Shown: piece after piece, positions 53,927 through 64,000 of the stretch
How the letters are laid out: each line of letters begins with the position of its first letter
Position numbering within the stretch: position 1 is the first letter of the stretch
DNA from: Amoebophrya sp. A120
Lineage: Eukaryota; Sar; Dinophyceae; Syndiniales; Amoebophryaceae
Length of the DNA: 64,000 nucleotides
Assembly (NCBI GenBank): GCA_905178155.1
Contig: CAJINV010000001.1
Location: 11,505,571 to 11,569,570 of the forward strand
Reading direction: 5' to 3'
The notes under the pieces: model-generated
Databases searched by the model: none
Told to the model about the DNA's origin: nothing
What the model saw: the letters and a program-made list of their open reading frames with translations, nothing else
Made by a program: the position numbers and the translations under genes

Positions 53927-55146
53927 CTACCCGCTCGTGTCCATGGCGTCGCCGCCCGCGGCGGCAGCCGGCGCAGCTCCGTCGTTGCACTTCGTTACGT
54001 ACGGTTGCAGCTCTGCTTCGGAAAGAAGTTTCCAGCCCATACCAGGGCCCACGATGGACACGTCGATGTTCTTGGTCGTCATTTCGGTGTCTTGCTCGAT
54101 CGTTACGTGGATGGCCTTTACCGCGTGCCCGATCAGTTTCTCCAGAGACTCCTCGGGAAAGGTCTCAAAATGCTTCTCCAAGTACGTTTTTGCGGGCTGT
54201 GCCCGCCCGCCAATCGCCATAGCCTTGTACTCGTAGAAATCGCCAGAGGGGGAGGTCTCGTAGATGGCCGCCTGTTGCGAGGTGATTTTCATCAAATGCA
54301 GATTCACTTCCGTCACGCTAACAAGAAGTACAAGGACATGCACCATCATAAGTATACACTCTTGCACACCCCCTACATCTTCCGCAGAACAACATGAATG
54401 GAAAACAGGATCTGTATACTGTTTTGCGAGGGCGGCAAGCCACGGATCCTACAGCAGTGTATCAGTATGACTACTTCACAGAAGTAAAAGTTGGAAAATA
54501 AATCGATAGTTCCACCACCAACTGTACCTTTTTCAAGTCCTCCTGGTATCCCTGGATGAGAAGCCCCACACCGTATGGCCTCTTGCCGGCTTGTAGCGTT
54601 TTCATTTGTGCCTTGTCCCCGATCTGAGAAACCAACCTCCCCACGTTCATCGGCCCATCGTAGACGTATTTGTGCTCCAAGCATTCCGATCTGAAGATAT
54701 GAATAATTCTAGGTGTAGGTTGCTTCGACCACAGATGCAGGTCTCTATTCTCATTAGTACTCCTTACAGATCTCAGCGTGAAGCAGCATAATGTCGTAGC
54801 TGTAGTTTCAATAAAAGTGTTTCTTTTGAGCAAAAGATCACGCGGACAGGGAGTAGCAGATGCAACAGCAACAGTACCGCATGTAATCCGCCAAGACTCT
54901 TGCGTCGGCCGTCAGCCCGGCGATCGCGATGCCGCAATGGTCGTCGATCTTGAAGAGTTTCTCATCGTAGGAAGAAAACTCGGACTGCTGCTTCTTTTTG
55001 AAGCCCGCAAGCAGGCCGTATTTGTTGCTGCACAATCCGACAATAACGGTTCCGTTTGTCACTGCCGCGCATGCGTGCCGGATTTGCGGAATGTCGCCCT
55101 GCGGGGACCAGGTGGTGCAATCTTTGTCGTATTGACCGGAATGCAT
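53927..55146 (-). CDS. PSMA1: 20S proteasome alpha subunit, PSMA1 (alpha6) type
   Basis: Three exons, 55146-54878, 54690-54528, 54271-53927, joined by GT-AG introns with matching phase (258 residues, the usual size). Alpha subunits form the outer rings of the 20S core and gate substrate entry; they are not proteolytic. Marks: N-terminal Q-Y-D-K-D-C-T-T-W-S-P-Q-G, G-I-A-I-A-G-L-T-A-D-A-R-V-L, E-C-L-E-H-K-Y-V-Y-D-G-P-M-N-V-G-R-L-V-S-Q-I-G, R-P-Y-G-V-G-L-L-I-Q-G-Y, and Y-K-A-M-A-I-G-G-R-A-Q-P-A-K-T-Y-L-E. R-P-Y-G-V-G-L-L-I and the start motif fit PSMA1 best. The usual alpha signature after S-P-Q-G (R-x-x-Q-x-E-Y-A) is altered here to D-I-P-Q-I-R-H-A. Confidence 0.92.
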
Positions 55147-55843
55147 TTTGATGCCAGTCGCAGGTCTTTAGTTTCGCGGTGGGATAGTATAGTACTAGGC
55201 AAAGGTGTCGCGGGGATAGATCGATAAATTCACTCAGGGTCAGGAGTAAAAGAGGAGCTAAAACTTGTTCTGGAAGTGACACAAGCGATGAAAATGTGAT
55301 TTGGGAAATGTCGATGGTTGTTTTGTCGCCAAGAGAGATGAGTACTCTTCTACACCGTAAAAAGTCATCTACCCAGTTAGAAGATCGCTGGTTTATGAAA
55401 GATACAGGGGAATAGAGTGAGCTGACATCTGCTCAAAATCGTAGAAATAATTCCTCTTCGTGAGATAGCCAGCCAAAATCATCGCTACGGCCAACGACTA
55501 TTGTCGTTTATCGGAGAATTTTATGAAAGTAGGTACACTAAGATACGGATCGTCTTGCTCCTGATTGTGAAATGGCAACAAAACGGATGCACTTCTTGAT
55601 CGAAAAGGATCCGGCAAACAAGCAAGTGCTGGATGTAGATGATCATCTTGATGTCTCAATAGATACACATATTTTCGCTAGCTGTCTTGTTGGTCGCAAA
55701 CAATAGTATGGAACAACGACTACTTACTCAGCCGACGGAATTTTCAGTCTTTCTTATCGTGACTGTCCTGAATCGAGATGAAGGATTTGGGCGTGCGGCC
55801 ACCTCTGAAGCAATTGCAAGAAAAAGTGATGAATTATTGGACT
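55147..55843. other. Intergenic region
   Basis: A ~700-bp AT-rich spacer between the TPR gene's 3' end and the proteasome gene's start. Only short frames without conservation; no element recognised. Confidence 0.5.
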
Positions 55844-57334
55844 TTAATATTGTCGCCGCCTCGACGCGCATTTCTTTTCAAGCTTCTCCCAACGCGGCGC
55901 CCAGATTTTGCACAGTTTCTCAAATGTCTCTTCCGTCAACGAACGTATCAGACGGACACGCTGCTGCAGCTTTTGCAGCACATTTTGTCCCGAAAGAACG
56001 TCGTTGTGGTCGCGCCAGCTGCGGTTTGAGGCTTCATCGGTGACGATTTCCGACTGGAACATTTTCTGTGAGACGGATTTTTCTGCGCGGGCGGCTTCCT
56101 TCTTCAGTCGCACCGTGTCTCGATGCAGGACCAGGGCGGCCTTATTAGCGGGCTCGAATTGAAGCAACGTGTGAAGGACCTCGAGTGCGCGCGGCAAATC
56201 ATCCTTCGCGGCGCTCTCTTTCAACGCGAGCGCTTTTCGGTACAGCGCTTTGATGAGAAACGGGTGTATTTTCTCTTGATCTTGATCCACTTGTTCATCG
56301 AATGCATTATGACCGGACCCAAAATCTGATGTTGATCTTCCCGTATTTTCTTCCAATGCAGCGCTGTCTTTGTCACCGTTTTCTTTCTCCATGTTCTCGT
56401 CGTGGTCCGCTTCACCAGCGATTGTCTTCAAACAGGACGAGGGTAGCTCCACATAACTTCGTTGTCGTTCGTCTGATTGCAGCTTGGACGAAGTAGAGCA
56501 GATATTAGAACCGCTTCGTCGATTCTGTTCCTGGGCCGCGGCTTCCTGGAACAGCTTTCCAGCCCGGACTGCTGCCGTTCTGTAGTCTGGAAACCTACTC
56601 TCGAGAACCTTATCGCACTCCTCGACCGCCTTGGCAAACACCTTCGTTTTGAGGTAGCACTGCGCGAGGTTCAACCGAGTTGCGTGCTCTAAGTTGGAAA
56701 GCTCCTCCAGCTTGTTGCCTGCGTACCCTGCCTTGCTCCGCACGTAGGCGATAGACTGGAGGCTCCTCTCCCAGCATTCCACGGCCTTCGCAAAGTCGCC
56801 CCGCACATACCATTCCTTGCCGTCCACGGATTCGTCGGCCTCCCCTGCTTGATCATGTCTTGCATTTAGTTTTTCTCCTTCCTGCCTTTGTTCCCCGACC
56901 GTGCTGACCTGCCTTTGGGGCGTGGGAATACTCGACTGAGCCAGTTCTTGTTTATTTCCGCTAGGATCTACTATCAGTGGTGCTGTGCCAGCTCGCTTCC
57001 GTTCGTCAGAGCCAGCAGGAGCTGCAGCTGACTCTTGGGTGATACGATTTGCCGCATCAACAGCTTCTGGCGGTTCTTCCCTTTCGTCGACGTCTTCTAG
57101 TGCGGCTTTTGAGAACGAAGATCTTTCATTCGAATCATCATCGGCGGGGGTAGCTGTGAGCACGTCTTTATTCACATCGCTATCACTTTCGTCACTGCTG
57201 GATTCGTCGTAGTCCACCTTCATCGGCCTTGTGAAAGGGTCGGAAGCCGGATTGAAAGAGCGCGGCAAATCGTCTGGTGTGGTCGAATCGCCTGCCATCT
57301 TTTCTTTGATGCTATATACGATTTTGTCTCTCAT
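55844..57334 (-). CDS. TPR-repeat protein with acidic N-terminus
   Basis: A single-exon 496-residue frame from the ATG at 57334. The first ~150 residues are acidic and S/D/E-rich (S-S-S-D-E-S-D-S-D). TPR-like helical repeats occupy ~165-270 (around F-A-K-A-V-E-C-W-E-R and N-L-A-Q-C-Y-L-K-T-K-V-F-A-K-A-V-E-E-C-D-K-V-L) and ~345-400 (K-A-L-Y-R-K-A-L-A-L-K then L-L-Q-F-E-P-A-N-K-A-A), separated by a low-complexity insert. A third, helical C-terminus (L-Q-Q-R-V-R-L-I-R) ends basic. The repeat pattern resembles co-chaperone or immunophilin TPR domains that dock Hsp90, but no peptidyl-prolyl isomerase domain is present. Partner unknown. Confidence 0.8.
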   Translation of the reverse strand: MRDKIVYSIKEKMAGDSTTPDDLPRSFNPASDPFTRPMKVDYDESSSDESDSDVNKDVLTATPADDDSNERSSFSKAALEDVDEREEPPEAVDAANRITQESAAAPAGSDERKRAGTAPLIVDPSGNKQELAQSSIPTPQRQVSTVGEQRQEGEKLNARHDQAGEADESVDGKEWYVRGDFAKAVECWERSLQSIAYVRSKAGYAGNKLEELSNLEHATRLNLAQCYLKTKVFAKAVEECDKVLESRFPDYRTAAVRAGKLFQEAAAQEQNRRSGSNICSTSSKLQSDERQRSYVELPSSCLKTIAGEADHDENMEKENGDKDSAALEENTGRSTSDFGSGHNAFDEQVDQDQEKIHPFLIKALYRKALALKESAAKDDLPRALEVLHTLLQFEPANKAALVLHRDTVRLKKEAARAEKSVSQKMFQSEIVTDEASNRSWRDHNDVLSGQNVLQKLQQRVRLIRSLTEETFEKLCKIWAPRWEKLEKKCASRRRQY

Positions 57335-57781
57335 GATGTGACGTTTTTCTCTGTCTATCTGACAAAAACAAAATCAGAATCGAAGATGTCAGTCCTTCGT
57401 ACCAACAGCACGACTGCCTGCGTTAGAGACTCATGCACATGCTGTCAGCATGTGCATGAGTGTGCGGCTCAAAAAAAAAAAAATCATTATAGCAGTCAAC
57501 CACAATAGAAAGAAAGCAGATAGAAACAAAGGCCTTCTTCTATTTTGCTTTTGCATTATCAGTCAAAATGATCATGAAGCGAATTGCTTTGTGCGCCGCC
57601 GCGACCATGACCGCGAACTCTTGTGTGCCGCGGAGAACATAGACTCGTCTGAGTCACCCTGCTCAGCGAAGATACTTAGCCCAACCTCGTTGGATTTTCC
57701 TAGATTTGCAAAAGAAAAATGCGCGAAGAAGCACGACTCCTTCCATAAGATATTTTATTGCCTTTTTTTATTTCTTTGCGC
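57335..57781. other. Intergenic region with a perfect palindrome
   Basis: A 447-bp spacer between the ankyrin gene and the TPR gene. It contains the perfect inverted repeat at 57429-57461 and a 13-base A-run immediately to its right (near 57472). Confidence 0.5.
57429..57461. repeat. Perfect 16-bp inverted repeat with one-base spacer
   Basis: ACTCATGCACATGCTG (57429-57444) and its exact complement CAGCATGTGCATGAGT (57446-57461) are separated by one T. It lies about 95 bp upstream of the TPR gene start. It could form a cruciform or RNA hairpin, or be a binding site for a dimeric factor. Confidence 0.85.
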
Positions 57782-58402
57782 TCAGCCCTCGACTTTATCA
57801 CCGTCGAAACAGCCATACCCATACTTTTCCGTGATCTTCTCGGGCGCCGCTTCGCGACTCGCAAGCTTTTCGTCGAACCGCGCGGTGAGGTACTCCCGTA
57901 CCTCCGGCGCACAGCTTTCCGGTAGCATGTCGAGCACGCTGCCCTCGTCGCAGAGCAAGTTGACGTTCGCGCCACCGGTTTCGACGAGAACCTTTATGCT
58001 CTCCATGTCAGCGTAGTAGCACGCCAGGTGCAACGGAGAAAACCCGTCTTCGTTTACTTGATCGACGATGAGTGGCGTACAAGTTGTACTGCTATCTCCA
58101 GTTTCCGTTTCTGTGGTTTTGACCTCTCTACTCCGGGTCAGTAAATTTTGAAGCACGACAGGTTGCCGGATCGCAACGTGCAAAATAGTTGACAAATCGT
58201 CCGTCTGCAGCGACCAATCGGCGCCGTGGTCGAGGAGCAGGGACACTGTGTCGTTATGACCGCTCTTCGCCGCCATCAGGAGCGCAGAGGAGCCGTCGTA
58301 GGCGAGAAAGTCGTCAGGCTTTGTTCCGCCGGCCAGCAGCTCCTTCACCTCTGCGCTCTTGCCGCGGCGGGCGTATTCAAACAGCTCCTCCCCGGAACTC
58401 AT
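57782..58402 (-). CDS. Ankyrin-repeat protein
   Basis: A single-exon 206-residue protein from the ATG at 58402-58400. It consists almost wholly of ankyrin repeats: L-F-E-Y-A-R-R-G-K-S-A-E-V-K-E-L-L-A-G-G (1-30), S-S-A-L-L-M-A-A-K-S-G-H-N-D-T-V-S-L-L-L-D-H-G-A-D (38-62), a third broken by a ~30-residue T/E/S-rich insert, and a fourth, F-S-P-L-H-L-A-C-Y-Y-A-D-M-E-S-I-K-V-L-V-E (~118-140). Ankyrin repeats mediate protein binding. No transmembrane or catalytic domain. The target is unknown. Confidence 0.85.
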   Translation of the reverse strand: MSSGEELFEYARRGKSAEVKELLAGGTKPDDFLAYDGSSALLMAAKSGHNDTVSLLLDHGADWSLQTDDLSTILHVAIRQPVVLQNLLTRSREVKTTETETGDSSTTCTPLIVDQVNEDGFSPLHLACYYADMESIKVLVETGGANVNLLCDEGSVLDMLPESCAPEVREYLTARFDEKLASREAAPEKITEKYGYGCFDGDKVEG

Positions 58403-58940
58403 GACTTGTTAACTAGGAACAAAACCGATCAAAGTTGTAGATGACCGCACCAAAACCAACAAAAAACTAGTCGTGACCTTCATGCCGATCCTGTTTCTGT
58501 TACTGATGTATGATCTCCTAAGTAGGTCTGCGGATGAGTCGAAATAACCGAAACTTGGGTCATTTCCATTTGTTTCTTACGGCTGCTGCGTGACACGACG
58601 CAACTAGGATCAGTGATATGGTGACCGACAAAAAGTCAAAACGATGGATGCGAAGTCTTTCACATGCACCTTATCGTTATCAGAAAAAAAACACAAGTAC
58701 TTGGCACTCGAACAACAAGGCCTGCGGGTACCAAAGAAAGAGTCGAAAGTTTCAATTTGTCATTTTTATCGTGGACGAGCCTCGCCTCATTTGTGCTTAT
58801 TTATCTGTTTGTGTTTTGCACGCGATGAAAGATGATGCTTGCCATTCATTGCCTCTTTTGGTACGAAAAATTGGCATTTTTAGGACCATTCAAATTCATT
58901 GCAACGGGCGCAGCGTTGTTCATTTTGAATTTTGCATCCT
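58403..58940. other. Intergenic region
   Basis: A 538-bp spacer between the second TPR gene and the ankyrin gene. No supportable gene, repeat or RNA. Confidence 0.5.
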
Positions 58941-60034
58941 TCAGGTGGTAGCCGCGGCCACGGCTTCCGCTTCGGTAGTCGGCGTTGCTGATTCTTCCGG
59001 TGCACCTGCTCCTTTCTCTAGAAATTTCTCCGGAAGCGCGTCGTTTGCTTCACACTGCGCCCGGATTTTTTCTTTCAGTTTCTGAAACGTCTCCGGATCG
59101 TCCTGGACCATTTCGTTCAACTCCCCGATCATCTCTGTGAAGTGGTCCGCGTCCTCGCCCCCCACGTCCTGGCCGTCTACCCGTAAATTGGCCGCTTCCA
59201 GCTTCTTCGGGTCCAACTGCTGATCCGCCTTCGCCCTGTCGTCGTTCCCCCCTATGCTTTTCGCGAATTTTTCAGTTCCAAGGAACCCCTTCATGCGGGC
59301 TTTTTCGTCTTTCTTTTCCTCCCGGAGCCGCTCGCGGACGGTCTGCGGTTTATTTACGATTATGTTACACATACATAGAATCAATTGTTGGAACAAGAGC
59401 AGCAGCAACACCAGGGTACTCGCAGACCAAAAACGCAGTACCATCAACCTGCCTCTGACTGTGATATGTAGAAAAGTTCATCTAGTTGTACTACCTTTTG
59501 CATTTTTAGCAGCTCGGCATCTTTTGGTTCGTAACTGAGTGCTTTCGTCACATCCTTGTCGATGCTTGCCATTGTGGGTGAGACTTTGATAGTGGCCGGT
59601 GCGAAGTTTTCCGTCTTCTCCGCCACGCCGTCTAGGACATTCAAGGCCGCCGTGCACTTTCGGAACAGAGCTTTGGCCTTCTGACTCGAGTTGAGCACGT
59701 CGTGCTTTGGGTTCGGCGGGTCTTCATCACCATACAGGGCTCGGTGCGCGGTGTTGTATGCGTGGGTCCAGTTCTCGGCTTTTAGAAAACACATCGCCAG
59801 ATTCAGGTAGCAGCTTTGTATCAGAGCCCGAATCTCCTCCTCTTTCCGTTTGACAACCTCCGGCTTCATCCCGCGGCACTGCATGATCACTTCGCTGTAG
59901 CGCTGGATAGCGTCGGCGAAACGACTTTCCTTTACATACTTGTTTCCAAGCTTCTTCGTTTCCTCCGCCATTTCCCAAAGCGAATCATCCTCCGTTAGGG
60001 AGTAATCTCCCGTGTGCAGACCGAGACCCGACAT
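58941..60034 (-). CDS. TPR protein (second, shorter), possible co-chaperone
   Basis: Two exons, 60034-59495 and 59342-58941, joined by GT-AG in phase 0 (313 residues). Exon 1 encodes TPR helices (K-K-L-G-N-K-Y-V-K-E-S-R-F-A-D-A-I-Q-R-Y-S, C-Y-L-N-L-A-M-C-F-L-K, K-A-K-A-L-F-R-K-C-T-A-A-L) in the arrangement of TPR co-chaperones such as AIP, FKBP and TTC proteins that grip Hsp90/Hsp70 C-termini. Exon 2 starts with a very charged helix (R-E-E-K-K-D-E-K-A-R-M-K), then an acidic segment, and ends in an E/A-rich tail. There is no isomerase domain. It differs from the TPR gene at 55844 and is not a simple duplicate. Confidence 0.82.
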
Positions 60035-60986
60035 TTTCTGTTCCTCAGAAAACTGCCACAAACCGAAAAAGCTTAGCAATAAAGTTTACCGACGATGGAA
60101 GAGATAGGAAATAAAATGGCGTGTGGGCAACAAAAAAATGGGAATGTCAAAAAAAGTCGATGAGGGCTGGGGTTCTGGGATGAAAGATAGCTTGATATCT
60201 GAGCATTTGAATTGCATCAAACATCACTTTTGGCATTGCTATAGATGTACTTCTGACGCAGAAAAATTCTTGCGTCGTCGGTCTAGAATCAGAAACAGAA
60301 TGACATGTCGAGCTGATGGTGCCGTAATAATCCGGCTACAGTGTGGATATTTCTTTGCACACACGGATATCAACCTTGGCCACGAAGAACACACGAGATG
60401 ACGTAGTGGAGGTCGCAGAGCTTCGGCGCTACTCCTTGCTGGAGAGCAAACCAATTCGCGGAGTACCCTCGAGGAATTCATCTTGATTCGCACTTCTAAT
60501 CAAACAAGCAAATGCGGCGACATAATCCCAAGACAAATGCAAATCTGTAGTACTAGAAGTCGAGTACGTAGAAAAGTTAAAGTACTGCGAAAAGTCAATC
60601 ATGCATGAGGAAACCCACGATGATGTAGTACTGGTCACTGCCACCGAGACTGAGACAGGAAACACATTCATCAGCAGAAAAACTTTGTCTGATTGCTCGT
60701 TTAGCGCCTTTAATTTTGCTATTCTAATCTATCTTTGAAACGCAAGAAGCGTGACGTGGTGCTGAAGGAAGGTACCACTTAGCTTGTTACAAGTGAAAGT
60801 TGCTTCTTGATCATCTTTTTCTTTTGTCAACCCGCTCCCTATCAATCAAAATAGTTGAACTTGAAGGTCCAGAACCAACGCATCATTTCACGAAAAAAAC
60901 CCCTAGCTCTTCCTGCTCGTGCAAAAGACGTTTTGCGAATGATACCATCGTCGAATAGCCACAACATCGCTTCAGATGATGTATTG
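60035..60986. other. Intergenic region
   Basis: About 950 bp of AT-rich DNA. Short frames on both strands do not look coding. It should hold the 3' UTR of the WW-like gene and the promoter of the TPR gene. Confidence 0.5.
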
Positions 60987-62040
60987 TCACACGTGCAGGG
61001 TAATCGGTCCGAACCATCGCGGTAGGTCGTTCGCCAGTTTCCTGCCCTTCTTGTCCTCCCAGTGCGACACCTTCGTCGTTCGGTCAAACACAGCGCGCCA
61101 CCCGCCGCGACCACCCCGATACTTCGGTACCTGTAGAATGGACCGGGTATCCGGCTCTTCGGCCGCACCGTTTTCGTCGTTCATCGTTTGCTCCTGCAGC
61201 GCCCGGGCCTCCTGGGGCCGCCGGAGGGATTTCAAGTGCGGGTTTTTCTGGTCGGCACGCTTCACCAGCGGATCCTCATTCTCGTTCTGCTCCTCCTCCT
61301 GGTCAGGATTGTAGTCGTCGAATCGTACTTCACCAGTGAACCAGTTGTAAAAGTACGGAATTGCGTATGAAAGGCAAAAGTACTCTGTTCGCTACGCAGT
61401 AGTCTTGTTGCACATGAAAGAATACGATTCCATGCATTTGCATTTGGATTTGAACTTGAACTTTTTTGTTTTCGAAGTTTAGCATTAACTGCATCAGCAA
61501 AACTATGCAACTACCACTTGTATGCCAAAACTGAATTAGCAGGGCGTCTTCAAAGAGGACTCTTGTCATGAAGTATTTTTCCACGCCTGTACAAGCATGA
61601 AGAGGAGACAACGAACTTTTGCAGCGGGTATTCCGTCGCGGGAAACAATTTTTTCCCATTTCGCCTGTTGCTCCTTGATGTTCGGCACTTCGATAGGAAC
61701 GGCGTTCGGGGCAAACCTGACAATTTACGTTTTCGTGGCTGTTCTCTTGTCTCCAATACGGACGCTCTCGTTTCGCAATACCATGCAGGTTTCTCTACTT
61801 CTTCCCTTGATAGATATTCATCTTCATGTATATTTGCGCAAACTCAACCATGACTGATGCCCCGTGTTCCAAATCATGACTGTAAAACACGTACCGTGCG
61901 TAGCCTGCAAATGCCGGTCTCTCCGAGTCTGAAGTTTCGTTGGAGATAGAAGTAATACTCGTCGCCGCAGATTTATGCGACGCAACACTTTCGGAGTCAC
62001 TTCTGTACTCCAAATCTGTGGGCGAATACGCCGGAAACAT
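60987..62040 (-). CDS. Small WW-domain-like protein
   Basis: Three exons: 62040-61895, 61716-61617, 61382-60987 (213 residues). The joins keep phase; the acceptor of exon 3 (GAG before TAC) is least sure. Exon 1 is S/T/D-rich. Exons 2 and 3 give W-E-K-I-V-S-R-D-G-I-P, then P-Y-F-Y-N-W-F-T-G-E-V-R-F-D, matching the W...G..Y-Y-N..T.G pattern of a WW domain, though the spacing is longer. The C-terminal part has a second similar segment (G-G-W-R-A-V-F-D-R-T-T-K-V-S-H-W-E). WW domains bind proline-rich peptides, often in splicing or ubiquitin pathways. The acidic linker has E-E-E-Q-N-E-N-E-D. Classification is moderate. Confidence 0.65.
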
Positions 62041-63116
62041 TTTTCTTTTTTGGAACAATGCCAGGATTGCGCTTAGCAGTTCTAGACTCTAACGACGCAT
62101 GATACTACTCGTCTGAGACCTAGATAAAGACTATACTTTTTTCAAATGCGTCGAATTTAGGAAGAGAAGGTCCATATCACAGACCGGGAAAAGCCCCCTT
62201 AATACCAGCACGATGGCGAGCATCAACGACCACACGACTACATCTGCAACCCACGAAGGCTACCAATACAACGATTCTTCATGATCCCGGCCGAGCACGA
62301 GGAATAAGTAGTAGCTATCTAACATAGAAATGGATGTTTAAACATCGATCGATAGTAATACGCTTGATGTTGATCATTTTCCCTGGGGTCCTGCGATAAA
62401 TATTTGTTGACATGAGAGGAATTTTTGTCATCGCAACTTTGCTCGGGCCCATGGGTCGCGACGGAGTGGAGACCGAGACAGAGGAAAACTCTACTAGAAT
62501 CAACTTGAACTTTTATTAGCGAACCGGAGAAGCAAAAGAAAAAAAACCGACATGGCTGAAGAGATACTCATACTTGTCTCCGGTGTTTGCAGCTTCTCTT
62601 CGAAAACACAGTACAGGTCACTAAATGACTTTTTTTCCACCCCCAAACTACACAGCCCATGGGCTTCACCATCTTTGTCGAGATCGAAGCACTAGGGAAT
62701 GAGTCTTAACAACAGAAGAACAGCGACTGAGTATGTTCTGATTTTACGATGCTCGAAGTTTCGTATTCCTGTTAGCATCAATTTCGCTGGTAGGATACTG
62801 CCGCGACGATGAAAGGATGTCCGCGACGTAGTGGGAATAGTCCATCTGTTTCTGTTTCTGTACAACATGAACCAAAATCTATACATAGCATTTTTTGCCG
62901 TTACCCACAAGAACCGTTCGTTCTCGAAGAATTCCAATAGAGCATCGTACAGTGTGGTGTGATTTGTGTGAAAGTGAAAATGAAATTGCAAAATCAAACT
63001 TTTTCATTCAACTTCAAGAAAAAAGCTGACACTACCCTGAAACAAACAGCAACAACATCAAGAAAAAACCTCTAATTCATAGGGTGCGCGCTCCCTATAT
63101 TTCGCTCTTCGGACGA
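62041..63116. other. Intergenic region
   Basis: A 1.08-kb spacer between the WW-like gene start and the stop of the next gene. Several short frames, none conserved. No repeat or RNA gene recognised. Confidence 0.5.
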
Positions 63117-64000
63117 CTAGCTTTGCGCAAACAGGAGCAGAGGAAGGTCAACTCCAAGATGTGGCAGTCCCTCCGGCGGCATCGGACACGGCTCGTGCGT
63201 CCGGCCCCGAGGAATGCAGCACGGTCGGCAGTATTTTCGCTCATTTGCCAGGACCTCTTTGCCATGCCGAAGAGCGTCGTTGTGCTTCGGTGGGGGGAAA
63301 TCCACAACGCGTTTGCACGTCCAGTTATCCAACTGAAGTTATAAAACGGTTTTGGTTGCAATTGCATCTCTTGTTGCACAACTTCCATCAATGAATGATT
63401 CCTCCTGCATTCTCAAAAGAAAAGATGAAGCCTTCGAGTAAGCTTGGGCAAAAGAAGTGTAATTGCTGTACAAAACCACTAAAGGAAAACAGGAACAATG
63501 CCACTCAAAGAAGAAGCTGTACCTGACTCGGCCAAGGTGCGCTAGGGTCGATGCTCTTCACGCGACGCATTGTGCTGCGACGGATTCGGGGGTCAAGTGG
63601 TTCGTTGCACAAACTCGTCGTGCTCCGGGCCATACGGAAATCTGGCGGTCCCCAGTGTCGCCGGGAAATGTACGCGTTTTTCGCCGTGTAGACGATCGGG
63701 CTGGTGTAGCCTTCCTCGACGTGCTGGTACAATCGGGCGTCCACGTGTCTGACGAAGTCGATCAAGAACAAATAAAAGGCAATTTGTAATGCAGAGTTCG
63801 GTAAAAAACCAGATCTGTCATGCGGTTTGACATATGCAACTGCAACTAAGTTGTACCTCATCTCCTTCTCGCCATTCCAGACACCCGGCCCGCGGTGGAT
63901 TTGAGTTCGGTCGCGCTCCCAGCTCGATATGGTTGCCTCTTTGTTTTTCACCAGTTGGTTCTGTCTCACCTGGTCGCAGACGGCAATACTCTGCCACGAC
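63117..64000 (-). CDS. Unrecognised protein, 5' part outside the window
   Basis: Three exons are visible: the window edge to 63857, 63748-63523 and 63332-63117, joined by two GT-AG introns in matching phase; the start lies beyond 64000. The first visible exon is charged (K-N-K-E-A-T-I-S-S-W-E-R-D-R-T). The second has Y-Q-H-V-E-E-G-Y-T-S-P and H-W-G-P-P-D-F-R-M-A-R-S. The last carries cysteines in K-Y-C-R-P-C-C-I-P-R and H-E-P-C-P-M-P-P that could bind a metal. I do not recognise the family. Short P-P-D-F/W motifs are also seen in axonemal proteins, but that link is weak. Confidence 0.6.

Noticed and set aside
1-64000. tRNA, rRNA, CRISPR array or bacterial operon
   Set aside because: No tRNA T-loop/anticodon arrangement, rRNA-like stretch or regularly spaced repeat was seen; introns rule out a bacterial origin.

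Overview
The window looks like nuclear DNA of a protist, most likely an alveolate of the dinoflagellate lineage. The best single match to what I know is the parasitic syndinian Amoebophrya. Three things point there. (1) Every gene I can support, about 15 host genes plus three retroelement genes, lies on the minus strand across all 64 kb, which is the one-way gene order typical of dinoflagellates. (2) Coding regions are split by spliceosomal introns of about 100-415 nt. (3) Three copies of a ~262-bp family with terminal inverted repeats sit inside genes and behave as introns with non-canonical ends, as described for the introner elements of Amoebophrya. The taxon is an inference; no rRNA or spliced-leader sequence was seen.

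Layout, left to right (all minus strand). 1-6959: two tandem paralogues of a very large protein whose first ~58 residues look like a HicA-type RNA-binding/mRNA-interferase domain; the left copy runs off the window. 7483-12638: tubulin-tyrosine-ligase-like enzyme with a very long disordered N-terminus, split by introner copy 1. 13279-18980: a tyrosine-recombinase retroelement with three ORFs (recombinase, CCCH zinc-finger gag-like protein, reverse transcriptase/RNase H) in an unusual order. 18981-21421: no gene seen. 21422-27245: nine-exon P4-type ATPase (lipid flippase), with introner copy 2 forming one of its introns.

28375-39355: three unrecognised low-complexity proteins. 41032-45236: CLC-type chloride channel/exchanger with two CBS-like segments and introner copy 3 just upstream of its start codon. 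45.5-49.6 kb: gene-poor, with decayed dispersed repeats. 49646-50613: secreted EF-hand protein with a frame break in a 13-base homopolymer. 51650-52837: ADF/cofilin, five small exons, rebuilt by homology and with one apparent single-base frameshift. 53927-55146: proteasome alpha subunit of PSMA1 type. 55844-57334 TPR protein, 57782-58402 ankyrin-repeat protein, 58941-60034 a second TPR protein, 60987-62040 a WW-like protein, and 63117 to the right edge an unrecognised partial gene.

The host genes do not form a pathway. They are a mix of housekeeping functions (membrane lipid asymmetry, ion transport, actin turnover, proteolysis, tubulin modification) and lineage-specific proteins, probably brought together by one-way gene order. 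Start codons were taken as ATG, checked on the sequence. Exon joins were worked out by hand from GT/AG ends, reading phase and protein-family alignment, and most give total lengths divisible by three.
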